DNA from: Paludibacter sp.
GTDB taxonomy: Bacteria > Bacteroidota > Bacteroidia > Bacteroidales > Paludibacteraceae
Reading direction: 5' to 3'
Length of the DNA: 64,000 nt
NCBI GenBank assembly: GCA_028710895.1
Contig: JAQTTH010000001.1
Coordinates: 1 to 64,000, forward strand
Numbering within the stretch: the stretch's first letter is position 1; each line of letters starts with the position of its first letter. A program made the translations under genes and the position numbers. Shown one piece after another: positions 26,454-34,944 of this stretch. The notes under the pieces were generated by a model. That model searched no databases and was not told where the DNA came from. It was given only the letters and a program-made list of their open reading frames with translations.

Positions 26454-27950
26454 TTAATAAGTAAGTCGTTTATTCAATATCCAAACATTCAGATTATCTT
26501 GTTTATATGCCGGCAAATCGGACGAAAGTTGCAAATATTCAGAAGCATACATGATAGTTGCAGCCAAAGCTCCAATCATTTCATCTTCTTCGTTTTCAAG
26601 CATTTCAGGTGTGAAAACCGAATCAACCCAGCGGGTTGTATACGATGCATCAACAAAATCGGGGTGTTGAAGCACAGTACGACAGAAAGGTACAGTAGTT
26701 TTTAAACCCACCAGACTGAATTCGTACAATGCAGCCAGTGTTTTGGTAATTACATCGGCACGGTCTTTCCCATGAACAATGATTTTTGAAATCATGGAAT
26801 CGAAATACGGAGTTACAACCGAACCGCTTTGTACACCGGTTTCGATGCGAATATAGTCTTTCTTAGGGAAATGAATCTTATCAATAAATCCGGTTTGAGG
26901 AGCAAAACGGTTTTGAGGATCTTCCGTATTTACACGACATTCAATTGCCCAACCATTGATTTTGATATCTTCCTGTTTGATAGTCAATTCTTCGCCAAGA
27001 GCCACACGAATTTGCCAGTCAACAAGGTCAACTCCGGTTATCATTTCGGTAACAGGGTGTTCAACCTGAATACGGGTATTCATTTCCATAAAGAAATACG
27101 AACCGTCTTCGTCCATAATGAACTCAATGGTTCCTGCAGAGTAGTAACCGATTGCTTTTGCAAACCGAACAGCCATATCGCCCATTTCTTTACGCATTTC
27201 GGGCGTTACACTTGCCGAAGGCGCTTCTTCAAGTATCTTTTGGTGTTTGCGTTGCAACGAACATTCGCGCTCGCCTAAGTGAACAACATTTCCGTGTTTG
27301 TCTCCCATAATCTGAAACTCAAGGTGTTTCGGATTTTGGAGGTATTTTTCTATAAACATATCCCCGTTACCAAAGGCAGCCAATGCTTCATCCGAAGCCG
27401 ATTTGAAATTACGTTCAATTGTTTCGGCCTTTTCCACAATACGCATACCACGTCCACCACCACCGGCAGAAGCTTTCAGAATAACTGGATAACCAATTTT
27501 ATCGGCATAGGCTTTAGCAGCATCGGCATCTTTGATAGCGCCATCGCTACCGGGTACTAATGGCAAACCGGCCTGAATGGCCATGCTCTTTGCAACAGTT
27601 TTCAGTCCCATATCGCGGATTAATTCAGGCGAAGGACCAATAAAATTGATGCCATTGTCAACACAAAGTTGTGCAAAATCAGGATTTTCGGACAAGAAAC
27701 CATATCCGGGATGAATCAAATCCACATTATGTTCCAATGCCAGGTTGACAATACGTTCCGGATCGAGGAAAATATTTTTCTCGTTTCCACCATCACGTGC
27801 CGGAATAATTTCATCGGCATATTTCAGATACAAGGCATCCGGCTCTTTGTCGCTTTGAAAAACTACAGCCAACATTCCCAGCTTGTGTGCCGAACGAATA
27901 ATCCGAATGGCTATTTCGCTACGGTTGGCAATTAAAAGTCTTTTCTTCAT
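26454..27950 (-). CDS. Biotin carboxylase subunit of acyl-CoA carboxylase
   Basis: The protein has 498 residues and matches AccC/PccA-type biotin carboxylases: K-K-R-L-L-I-A-N-R-S-E-I-A at the start, the Gly-rich loop G-G-G-G-R-G-M-R of the ATP-grasp fold near residue 165, E-R-E-C-S-L-Q-R-K-H-Q-K near 228, and the catalytic M-N-T-R-I-Q-V-E-H near 290. It carboxylates biotin with bicarbonate and ATP. It ends about 50 residues after the core, so the biotin domain is on the separate downstream protein. A 78-bp spacer of word repeats separates it from the carboxyltransferase gene. Confidence 0.95.
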   Translation of the reverse strand: MKKRLLIANRSEIAIRIIRSAHKLGMLAVVFQSDKEPDALYLKYADEIIPARDGGNEKNIFLDPERIVNLALEHNVDLIHPGYGFLSENPDFAQLCVDNGINFIGPSPELIRDMGLKTVAKSMAIQAGLPLVPGSDGAIKDADAAKAYADKIGYPVILKASAGGGGRGMRIVEKAETIERNFKSASDEALAAFGNGDMFIEKYLQNPKHLEFQIMGDKHGNVVHLGERECSLQRKHQKILEEAPSASVTPEMRKEMGDMAVRFAKAIGYYSAGTIEFIMDEDGSYFFMEMNTRIQVEHPVTEMITGVDLVDWQIRVALGEELTIKQEDIKINGWAIECRVNTEDPQNRFAPQTGFIDKIHFPKKDYIRIETGVQSGSVVTPYFDSMISKIIVHGKDRADVITKTLAALYEFSLVGLKTTVPFCRTVLQHPDFVDASYTTRWVDSVFTPEMLENEEDEMIGALAATIMYASEYLQLSSDLPAYKQDNLNVWILNKRLTY

Positions 27951-28028
27951 ATATTTTGGATATTAGCCTTCGGCAATATTAGCCTCCGGCGATATTTAAT
28001 CGTAAATCGTAAATGAATAAATTGTAAA

Positions 28029-29564
28029 TTAAAGAGGTATACTTCCGTGTTTTCTGGCCGGTTTTGTATATTGTTTGTTCGACAAAATATCAAAAGCAGT
28101 TATCAATATATTACGGGTATCCGATGGCGTAATAACTTCATCAATTAATCCCAATTCTTCGGCTTTATACGGATTAGCAACCTCATTTTTATATTTTTCA
28201 GTCAATTGCTTTTCCAACTCAGCTTTGTTTTCGGCTTTTGCCAATTCGTGTTTGTTTACAATTTTAATGGCTCCTGCAGGTCCCATAACTGCAATTTCGG
28301 CAGTTGGCCAAGCGAAATTGAAATCACCACCAGTATTTTTACTACTCATTACAATGTATGCTCCACCATAAGCTTTACGGGTAATGATTGTAATTTTAGG
28401 CACCGAAGCTTCGCAGAATGCATACAGAAGTTTTGCTCCGTTACGGATAATACCATTGTGTTCCTGCTCAATACCGGGTAAAAATCCGGGTACATCTTCC
28501 AAAATCAACAACGGAATATTAAATGCATCACAAAAACGCACAAAACGTGAGCCTTTTACACTCGCATTGATATCCAGCGTACCGGCCATTACTTTAGGCT
28601 GATTGGCAACAATACCAATTGATTTACCATTCAAACGGGCAAAGCCAACCAGAATATTCTGAGCAAATTTCTCATGAACTTCAAAGAAAGAATCTTTATC
28701 AACAAGGATGTTGATAATCTCCTTCATATCGTAAGGACGGTTTGGATCGTCCGGTATAATCTTATCAAGGAATTCCTGACGCGATTGATATGAGCTCACC
28801 AGGTTCGAAAGCGGTAGTGGTTCAAAATTATTAGAAGGGATATACGACAATAACTTACGGATAAGCATAATTGTATGCTCCTCATCGTCCGATACAAAAT
28901 GTGCCACCCCACTTTTTGAGGCATGTACATTTCCGCCACCAAGACCTTCCATGTCTATGTCTTCGTTCAAAACCTCTTTCACCACATCGGGGCCGGTTAC
29001 GAACATATACGAAGTTTGATTGGTCATGAAAATAAAATCGGTGAGTGCAGGAGAATAAACAGCTCCACCGGCAGCCGGTCCGAGAATAGCTGATATCTGC
29101 GGAATGATGCCCGACGATTTCACATTGTTTTTAAAGATAGTAGCATAAGCCGATAAGCTTTTTACACCTTCCTGAATACGGGCACCACCCGAATCCATCA
29201 ACCCTACAATAGGAGCACCCTGTTTCAAAGCCATTTCCTGCACTTTGGCAATTTTCATACCGTGTGCATAACCCAACGAACCACCTAATACGGTGAAATC
29301 CTGTGCGTAGGCAAAAACACTTCGTCCCTGTACCAAACCACGTCCTACAACAACACCATCACCAAAATTGGATTGTTTGCTGCTCATAGGAGTTTGCGAA
29401 GGTGAAACAAAAGCGTCAAATTCAAAAAAAGTTCCTTCATCAAAAAGAACATTAATACGTTCACGTGCAGTCAGTTTCCCTTTCAGGTGTTGTCGTTGTG
29501 CTGCATTGTCCTCCATTTCTTGCAACGCTTTTAATCGCTGCTCAAATACTTCGTTTTTGTTCAT
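28029..29564 (-). CDS. pccB: Acyl-CoA (probably propionyl-CoA) carboxylase, carboxyltransferase subunit
   Basis: The protein has 511 residues from the ATG at 29564; a frame from 29624 adds 20 unconserved residues. The N-terminal half has L-T-A-R-E-R-I-N-V-L-F-D-E-G-T-F-F-E and the oxyanion region G-G-A-R-I-Q-E-G-V. The C-terminal half has E-D-V-P-G-F-L-P-G and R-K-A-Y-G-G-A-Y-I-V-M. The length and M-G-P-A-G-A-I near the end fit propionyl-CoA carboxylase or methylmalonyl-CoA decarboxylase alpha chains, and sequence alone does not settle which. With the next two genes it makes a complete three-subunit carboxylase. No mutase, epimerase or sodium-pump subunits are beside it. Confidence 0.92.
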   Translation of the reverse strand: MNKNEVFEQRLKALQEMEDNAAQRQHLKGKLTARERINVLFDEGTFFEFDAFVSPSQTPMSSKQSNFGDGVVVGRGLVQGRSVFAYAQDFTVLGGSLGYAHGMKIAKVQEMALKQGAPIVGLMDSGGARIQEGVKSLSAYATIFKNNVKSSGIIPQISAILGPAAGGAVYSPALTDFIFMTNQTSYMFVTGPDVVKEVLNEDIDMEGLGGGNVHASKSGVAHFVSDDEEHTIMLIRKLLSYIPSNNFEPLPLSNLVSSYQSRQEFLDKIIPDDPNRPYDMKEIINILVDKDSFFEVHEKFAQNILVGFARLNGKSIGIVANQPKVMAGTLDINASVKGSRFVRFCDAFNIPLLILEDVPGFLPGIEQEHNGIIRNGAKLLYAFCEASVPKITIITRKAYGGAYIVMSSKNTGGDFNFAWPTAEIAVMGPAGAIKIVNKHELAKAENKAELEKQLTEKYKNEVANPYKAEELGLIDEVITPSDTRNILITAFDILSNKQYTKPARKHGSIPL

Positions 29565-29667
29565 TATTTTATTCCGAATTGTTTCTAATTGTTTGATTTT
29601 TTGCTTACTGCAAAACTCTAACAATTTAATTTAAATTTCGTTCAAATTTATACTAAATACAATAAAA

Positions 29668-29698
29668 TTTTGCACAAAAGTAATAAATTTGTGCAAAA
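29668..29698 (-). promoter_or_regulatory. Carboxylase promoter overlapped by a perfect palindrome
   Basis: TTTTGCACAAA (29668-29678) and TTTGTGCAAAA (29688-29698) are a perfect 11-bp inverted repeat with a 9-bp centre. The minus-strand -7 box TACTTTTG (29675-29682) lies across the left arm and the spacer. A TTTG about 18 nt upstream, near 29701-29704, may be the -33 element. A dimeric regulator bound here would cover the core promoter. Confidence 0.6.
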
Positions 29699-29780
29699 CT
29701 CAAAAAGATTAGCCAAAAATAAATGAAAATGTCTTTGATGTAAAGAGTCTCATTTTATTGAATACAGCTTAATTGATTGT

Positions 29781-30797
29781 TTATTTACGGTCGCCACCCT
29801 GACGTTCAATCATCCAGCCCGGATATTCGGGAGTCAATTTACTTGCTTCGTGCAACACAGCCAGTTCTTCAGCTGTCAGGGTCACTTCGGTAGCTTTTAT
29901 ATTGTCAAGCAATTGTTCTTCGCGTTTGGCTCCTACAATAATACTTGTCACAACCGGTTGGTGCAACAGCCATGCTAATGCAATTTGAGCTACAGTAACT
30001 CCTTTTCGTTCAGCAATAACCTGCATGGCATCAATAATATCGTAAACTTTGTCTTTATTTACGGGGGGGAAATCGAAATTCACACGGCGACCACCTTCTT
30101 CGGCAACACCGCTTCGGGTATATTTACCGCTGAGGAAACCACCTGCCAACGGACTCCATACCATCAATCCCATTTTCTGATCGAGCAACAGGGGAACCAA
30201 TTCACGCTCCAAATCTCGTCCGGCAATAGTATAATAGGCCTGCAACGAAACAAACTTAGCCAAATGCTGCTGTGCCGAAATGCCCAATGCTTTCATAATG
30301 TGCCAGGCAGCCAGATTACTGCAACCAATATAGCGTACTTTTCCGCTTTTCACAAGACTATCGAGGGCTTCAAGAGTTTCTTCGATGGGTGTTAGCGGGT
30401 CGAAACCATGAATCTGATACAAATCGATATAATCCATGTTGAGGCGCGAAAGACTTTCGTCGGCCTGCTGTAAAATGTGCTTGCGGCTAAGACCCGAACT
30501 GTTTGGACCGGTACCCATTACACCACGTACTTTGGTAGCAACAACCAAATCGTCGCGTTTCAACCCCAGGTCGCGGATAGCCTGCCCTGTCATTTTTTCG
30601 CTCAACCCTTCGCTATACACGTTGGCCGTATCAATAAAATTGATTCCGGCATCAATGGATGTTTTCACGAGTTTATTCACCTCATCCTGCGGAAGAGCAC
30701 CAATGTTTGTCCACATTCCACGACCACCAAAGGTCATGGTACCCAGACAAAGTTCCGAAACTTTTAGTCCGGTATTTCCTAATAAATTATACTTCAT
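29781..30797 (-). CDS. Aldo/keto reductase
   Basis: The protein has 338 residues. It shows the family order L-G-T-M-T-F-G-G near residue 19, F-I-D-T-A-N-V-Y-S-E-G near 54 (Asp and Tyr catalytic), Q-I-H-G-F-D near 127 (active-site His), and I-V-G-A-K-R-E-E near 290 for NADP binding. It probably reduces aldehydes or ketones in the cytoplasm, of unknown substrate. It stands alone on the minus strand, between the carboxylase promoter and a dispersed repeat. Confidence 0.92.
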   Translation of the reverse strand: MKYNLLGNTGLKVSELCLGTMTFGGRGMWTNIGALPQDEVNKLVKTSIDAGINFIDTANVYSEGLSEKMTGQAIRDLGLKRDDLVVATKVRGVMGTGPNSSGLSRKHILQQADESLSRLNMDYIDLYQIHGFDPLTPIEETLEALDSLVKSGKVRYIGCSNLAAWHIMKALGISAQQHLAKFVSLQAYYTIAGRDLERELVPLLLDQKMGLMVWSPLAGGFLSGKYTRSGVAEEGGRRVNFDFPPVNKDKVYDIIDAMQVIAERKGVTVAQIALAWLLHQPVVTSIIVGAKREEQLLDNIKATEVTLTAEELAVLHEASKLTPEYPGWMIERQGGDRK

Positions 30798-30873
30798 TGT
30801 TTGTGTGTTGATTTACGACAAGTAATGATATAACGCTTTTGCAGGAATGATGTTCACAGAAAAAATCATGACT

Positions 30874-30900
30874 CCTAAATCCCCTTAAGGGGACTTTGGC
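30874..30900. repeat. Dispersed CCTAAATCCCC repeat
   Basis: CCTAAATCCCCTTAAGGGG followed by ACTTTGGC; the core CCCCTTAAGGGG (30881-30892) is a perfect palindrome. It is related to the pair at 4639-4737. Confidence 0.55.
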
Positions 30901-30964
30901 TTTATAGAATGTTTTTGCTTCTATGTGTACAGGTACTTTCTTCCCTTAAAGAATTTGTGTCATT

Positions 30965-31645
30965 CTACTTTACAAATATCCAAAGCAATAATACAACTAC
31001 CAACAGGGCTGGTAACATATTCATTATTCGCAGTTTTTTTATCTCGAGGATATTGATTCCCAGGCCAATTAGCAGAATGCCACCTACGCTTGTAAGACCC
31101 AGTACAATGGTTGGGGTGAAAAAAGAACTGGCGTACATGGCCAACAATGTGAGTGCGCCCTGAAAGAGCAGTAATGGAATAGCCGATACAATAACGCCTG
31201 CCCCGAATGCAGAAGCAAGCAGTAAGCCCGAGAAAAAATCCATCAGTGATTTGGTGAAAAGCAAATCAGACGAACCGCCCGTACCTTCCTGTATGGTGCC
31301 AATGATAGTCATTGAGCCAATGCAGAACAAGAGAAAAGCCGTGATAAGACCTTCGGAGAACTTATCGCTACCAATGCGGAATTTCCGCTTCAGGTATTCG
31401 CTCATGCGCTCCGCTCCTGCCTCAATGTTCAACCATTCGCCCAACAGCGAACCGATAGCCAGACTACTTACAACAATAAGGATATGCTCCATTTTCACCA
31501 CCATGGAGATACCAATGGCCAGGGTAAACAAGCCTACCGCCTGAAAATAAATGATAGTTACACGCACAGGCATGCTTTTCTTTAGCAGCAAACCAATTGT
31601 TCCGCCCACGATAACGGCAGCAGTATTGACTAATGTTCCAACCAT
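30965..31645 (-). CDS. DUF554 family membrane protein
   Basis: The protein has 226 residues from the ATG at 31645, where the family begins (M-V-G-T-L-V-N-T-A-A-V-I-V-G-G-T-I-G). About seven hydrophobic helices follow, with the characteristic G-S-L-L-G-E-W-L-N-I-E and F-C-I-G-S-M-T-I-I-G-T-I-Q-E-G motifs. The reading frame runs on upstream to 32020 through the minisatellite, which would add 13 heptads and a linker to the N-terminus. I think that extension is not translated, because the family start is intact. The function is unknown, with some similarity to transporter folds. Confidence 0.88.
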   Translation of the reverse strand: MVGTLVNTAAVIVGGTIGLLLKKSMPVRVTIIYFQAVGLFTLAIGISMVVKMEHILIVVSSLAIGSLLGEWLNIEAGAERMSEYLKRKFRIGSDKFSEGLITAFLLFCIGSMTIIGTIQEGTGGSSDLLFTKSLMDFFSGLLLASAFGAGVIVSAIPLLLFQGALTLLAMYASSFFTPTIVLGLTSVGGILLIGLGINILEIKKLRIMNMLPALLVVVLLLWIFVK

Positions 31646-31747
31646 AGTTCTATTTAAGAAGTTTATATATTTGGAGTAAGTGAATTGCAAAAATAAGAAT
31701 TTTAATTTAGTCAGAGGTAGTAAAACAGTTAATAAGATAAACCCTGT

Positions 31748-32041
31748 TTCCAATAAAAAGTGAGCCATTTCCAACAAAAAGTAAGCTACTTCCATAAAGA
31801 AGTAAGTCACTTCCATAAAGAAATAAGCTATTTCCAACAAGAAGTAAGTTACTTCCATAAAGAAGTAAACCATTTCCAACAGAAAGTATGTTACTTCCAT
31901 AAAGAAGTAAGCTATTTCCAACAAGAAGTAAGTCACTTCCATAAAGAAATAAGCTATTTCCAACAAGAAGTAAGTCATTTCCAACAGAAAGTAAGTTACT
32001 TCTATAAAGAAGTAAGCCATTTCCTTATGGAAGTAAGCTAT
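31748..32041. repeat. 21-bp minisatellite, 14 tandem units
   Basis: Fourteen consecutive 21-bp units of the type TTCC-A-T/AC-AAAGAAGTAAG-N-N-A-C/T run without a break from 31748 to 32041. Variation is concentrated at the same unit positions. Frames stay open in both directions. The plus strand reads heptads like V-S-Y-F-H-K-E with Val/Ile at a and Phe at d, an ideal coiled-coil pattern. The minus strand reads very hydrophobic heptads like V-T-Y-F-L-L-E. The plus frame has only a GTG start directly after an in-frame stop. Confidence 0.85.
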
Positions 32042-32242
32042 TTCTCGGGTCTATTCAGGGTCTATTCAATAAACTGTGTCAGAAAATAATTCGACAATAG
32101 CGCATTACTGGTCTACAATGGAATCAGCGTTTACGCATAGTTTTAACCCCGTTTACTCCAACCTTACACTGGTTCAATTCCAGCGAATATTTCGCTTACA
32201 ATAAGAAGTTTTAAACTTGTTTAAAAATAATCACTAAAATAT

Positions 32243-32273
32243 ATTGTCATAATAATTAAGTTATTTATCTTTG
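32243..32273 (+). promoter_or_regulatory. Bacteroidetes-type promoter for the accessory region
   Basis: ATTG (32243-32246) is separated by 19 nt from TATCTTTG (32266-32273), a near-perfect match to the -33/-7 pattern. Transcription would run right into the hypothetical genes from 32455. It lies in the 413-bp gene-free gap 32042-32454. Confidence 0.6.
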
Positions 32274-32454
32274 GGGAACGAAAAAGAATTTTCACGACAG
32301 ATATCCAGGTTATTGTGAGTAAAGGGAAACTTGGAAGGAGAATACAGAGTGAATATATGTGAACTACTACTTCGTATATCCATTTTCAAGTTCGTATATA
32401 CGATTGTCAGCCAACAATAATGAAAGACAAAAAGAAGACATTAAAAACCTTGAA

Positions 32455-33054
32455 ATGAGTAAAGAAAAAAATAGTGATTTCTACGAAACACATATAAAGG
32501 GACAGGTTTACAAGAATGTATTAAGTAAGCGAGATTTATGGGAGGAACTTGCAAAAATTTATAAGGGATCATTTAAAGCCTTGACAACTGTAAGTGGAGA
32601 TACTGCGACTCTAACACTAGAGATTCAATATAAGAACCATACAGTTATCTTTAAAGAAACAGATACTATGCCTTTGAAGGTCGAAGTTTACTTCAATCTG
32701 ACAATGGAATATGAATTCAATATTTATTTGAAGGACTGGACTGATAAAATTTCATCTTTCTTCGGTACAAAATTTACGAAGATAGGCTATATCGAGTTTG
32801 ATGTGAAATACGGTATTCAGTCGAGAAAATCCGAATTAGTTATTGAGTTACTAACTGACAACTTTATTCGAGAAAACATATTACGTAATGACTTATATTC
32901 ATTGATTTTAAATTACGACACCAAGAATAAAGCACATAAACTTTTGACAGTTAAGGACAGAAACACAAAAGACCTTAAAGTCATGACAGAGTTGGTCGAC
33001 TTAGAGTTTCATATTATTGACAGTTTTATGCAACAAGGACTAATTCAAAACTGA
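32455..33054 (+). CDS. Hypothetical soluble protein
   Basis: The protein has 199 residues from the ATG at 32455; an upstream ATG at 32359 would add 32 residues without family support. There is no signal peptide or membrane segment, unlike its neighbours. It is rich in Lys, Glu, Phe and Tyr with alternating polar and hydrophobic strands; I do not recognise it. A fold-back repeat of the cassette type begins about 16 bp past its stop. The sequence before it, CTTCGTATATCCATT, partly matches that repeat, so this gene may also have been inserted as a cassette. Confidence 0.65.
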   Translation: MSKEKNSDFYETHIKGQVYKNVLSKRDLWEELAKIYKGSFKALTTVSGDTATLTLEIQYKNHTVIFKETDTMPLKVEVYFNLTMEYEFNIYLKDWTDKISSFFGTKFTKIGYIEFDVKYGIQSRKSELVIELLTDNFIRENILRNDLYSLILNYDTKNKAHKLLTVKDRNTKDLKVMTELVDLEFHIIDSFMQQGLIQN

Positions 33055-33069
33055 AAGATGATTACTGAG

Positions 33070-33125
33070 CCATAACACAAGCCTCGTATATCCATTGGCT
33101 GACGGACAAATGCCCATAAACTTAA
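33070..33125 (+). repeat. attC-like repeat, short plus-oriented copy
   Basis: In gene direction it reads CCATAACACAAGCCTCG, then TATCCATTGGCTGACGG, then AAATGCCCATAAACTTAATC. The parts match the ends of the array repeats at 721-2516 (CTAACACACGCC, CCATTGGCTGG, AATGCCCATAGCC), but the central 80 bp or so is missing. It sits about 16 bp past the stop of 32455-33054. Confidence 0.45.
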
Positions 33126-33159
33126 TCATGATGGTCAATAGTAGAAAAAGAAACGCATT

Positions 33160-34065
33160 ATGACACTTTGTAGAAAATATATAATATCGATTTTTGCATT
33201 CTGTTTTCTGAATGCAATGAACATCACGCATACATACGCCCAGGCCTATGATTCCTTTTTCAAAGAGGTAGAGAAGTACAGACGCTCAATAAAGTTTGAC
33301 AATAATTTCAATGATATTGAAACTTCGACATTTGATATAAAAAAATATCTAAGCATTTACGACAACATCCATATTCAGAAAGGTTATTCATTGGATTACA
33401 TCTATTATAATGAATCAAACGGTAGACCATACATTTATGCTAAAATCGACTCCTTTGAACTTGAAAAGTATATCAGAACAGAATCATTTAAAATCATAAG
33501 TGTTGACACTATTTACAAAACAGAAATAAAGCTTGTGTATAAAAGCGATGGGAAATTTCAACAAGTTTATGAAAAATCCAAAGACTTTGAGATTCGTTTT
33601 GATCCTACGTCATTTGACGAGGCTTATCATCATAAATTATATAAATTCCTTACAGACTCCACTAATAGAGGATACAAGCATTTAGTTCCGAATGACAATG
33701 AATTGGGTTATTTCCAGTATTTGTATTTTAAAGAATATGGTGAACAGTTTTGCGGAAAATGGCACCAACCGAACGCAAAAGATTTAATTTACGACAAAAA
33801 GGAAATACCTAAACTGATTAGCTCGTATCTCACAGAGCTGTATTCCTTCAATAAGCGGGAACTGAAGAAATTAAAACAACTAAATGATATTGACCCAAAA
33901 CCTAAAATAATAATGACTGAGAGTTTTTGTGAAATCACACTTTTCGAAGAGGAGTCTTCTGGTATTTTTAGACGGACTTATAAGATTGCCAGAACTTATC
34001 CCTACAAGATTGAAACGGAAAATGTAACGCGAATGGTGGCGATTTGTCCAAACTTTATTTACTAA
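33160..34065 (+). CDS. Hypothetical exported protein
   Basis: The protein has 301 residues. A signal peptide (residues 1 to about 27, ending T-Y-A-Q-A) precedes a Tyr/Lys/Asp-rich mature protein with no recognisable domain. It is bounded on both sides by attC-like repeats (33070-33125 and 34097-34175), like the genes of the array at the start of the window. The plus-strand repeat lies 31 bp past its stop. Periplasmic location is predicted. The function is unknown. Confidence 0.65.
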   Translation: MTLCRKYIISIFAFCFLNAMNITHTYAQAYDSFFKEVEKYRRSIKFDNNFNDIETSTFDIKKYLSIYDNIHIQKGYSLDYIYYNESNGRPYIYAKIDSFELEKYIRTESFKIISVDTIYKTEIKLVYKSDGKFQQVYEKSKDFEIRFDPTSFDEAYHHKLYKFLTDSTNRGYKHLVPNDNELGYFQYLYFKEYGEQFCGKWHQPNAKDLIYDKKEIPKLISSYLTELYSFNKRELKKLKQLNDIDPKPKIIMTESFCEITLFEEESSGIFRRTYKIARTYPYKIETENVTRMVAICPNFIY

Positions 34066-34096
34066 AAATCAAAATAATAAAAGAAGCGCCGAACCA

Positions 34097-34175
34097 CTAA
34101 CACGCACATGGTCCATTGGCTGGTTGATCGAGAGTGTTATCGGGACAGAGAATGCATTCCGTCAGCGTTGCTCGT
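34097..34175 (+). repeat. attC-like repeat, plus-oriented, truncated
   Basis: CTAACACGCACATGG, then TCCATTGGCTGGTTGATC, then TTATCGGGACAGAG, then AATGCATTCCG and TTGCTC match, in order, the gene-direction left half of the array repeats (CTAACACACGCC, CCATTGGCTGGCTGATC, ATCGGGACAAGC, TGCATTCCG, TTTGCTCC). The right half with the second GTTAG end is not present. Confidence 0.55.
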
Positions 34176-34257
34176 GAATCTATTTAACTTACAGATACAC
34201 TTGCTTAAATCGTTAGAAATAATAAAAAATAAAGAACTCATAATTTGAAGTGAAAAT

Positions 34258-34854
34258 ATGAAAATGAAAAAAATTCTAATTACAACTATTCTTATCCTTT
34301 GTTTTTTCCAGGCAAACTCACAAAACCTGACACATGATGATTTTGTAAGTCTTATACCAGCATTGAAACAAGAAAACTGGAAATCAGTATTTAAAGAATC
34401 AACAAAGCTTTTAAAGGAAAATGAACATGACACAACCGAGTATCATGCTATTATTCTCTATATAAATATTTTTTCAGCAGCAGGTATGGTTTCAGAAGGA
34501 CAAATGTCATACGCTGAACTGGAAAAGAATATAATGAAATTTGAAGGACAGAAAGTAATTTTGCCGGCGCATCCGGTAACAACAAGAGATGGTGCTTTAG
34601 GTCAGATAAAGTTTGAAGTTAATGACTCAACAAATAAAGCTTTTATTTCAGCCACAAATGCGAAAGGATTTAATATCCTGTGCTTTGAAAATATTTCATT
34701 TAAAGACAAAATTAATCTAAGCGATTTTCCTCAAAAATCATTAGTACGGTGTGGTGGAACGCTTGAGAAAATTGAAACTAATCCGAATAAATCAAAGATA
34801 TGGATTTTGAGACTTAGAATTAAAGATGCATTTGCAAGAAGAGCAGATAGATAA
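34258..34854 (+). CDS. Hypothetical exported protein, OB-like region
   Basis: The protein has 198 residues. A signal peptide at residues 1-22 ends Q-A-N-S-Q. The first half of the mature protein is helical (I-P-A-L-K-Q-E-N-W, then T-K-L-L-K-E-N-E). The second half looks beta-rich (F-E-G-Q-K-V-I-L-P-A-H, then F-I-S-A-T-N-A-K-G-F), somewhat like an OB-type barrel. That is a weak impression, and no family is recognised. An attC-like repeat precedes it. Confidence 0.62.
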   Translation: MKMKKILITTILILCFFQANSQNLTHDDFVSLIPALKQENWKSVFKESTKLLKENEHDTTEYHAIILYINIFSAAGMVSEGQMSYAELEKNIMKFEGQKVILPAHPVTTRDGALGQIKFEVNDSTNKAFISATNAKGFNILCFENISFKDKINLSDFPQKSLVRCGGTLEKIETNPNKSKIWILRLRIKDAFARRADR

Positions 34855-34944
34855 CCATTTATTATTTAAACAACTTACTAACCATTGCTCCCACTTGATT
34901 GTATAGCTCAATTAAAAAAACTAACACAAAAGACTATCTACGAA

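Noticed and set aside
31646-32020. N-terminal extension of the DUF554 protein through the repeat.
   Set aside because: The family's own start at 31645 is intact, and the extension is made only of repeat heptads and a linker.
31748-32041. Possible CRISPR array.
   Set aside because: The units are directly adjacent 21-mers without unique spacers, and no cas genes are near.
31760-32089. Plus-strand frame encoding 14 coiled-coil heptads.
   Set aside because: It has only a GTG start directly after an in-frame stop and no promoter or ribosome-binding context. I report it as a minisatellite, not a gene.
32169-32183. CTGG-TTCAATT-CCAG, shaped like a tRNA T arm.
   Set aside because: No acceptor, D or anticodon arm could be matched around it; at most it is a remnant of a tRNA-type integration site.
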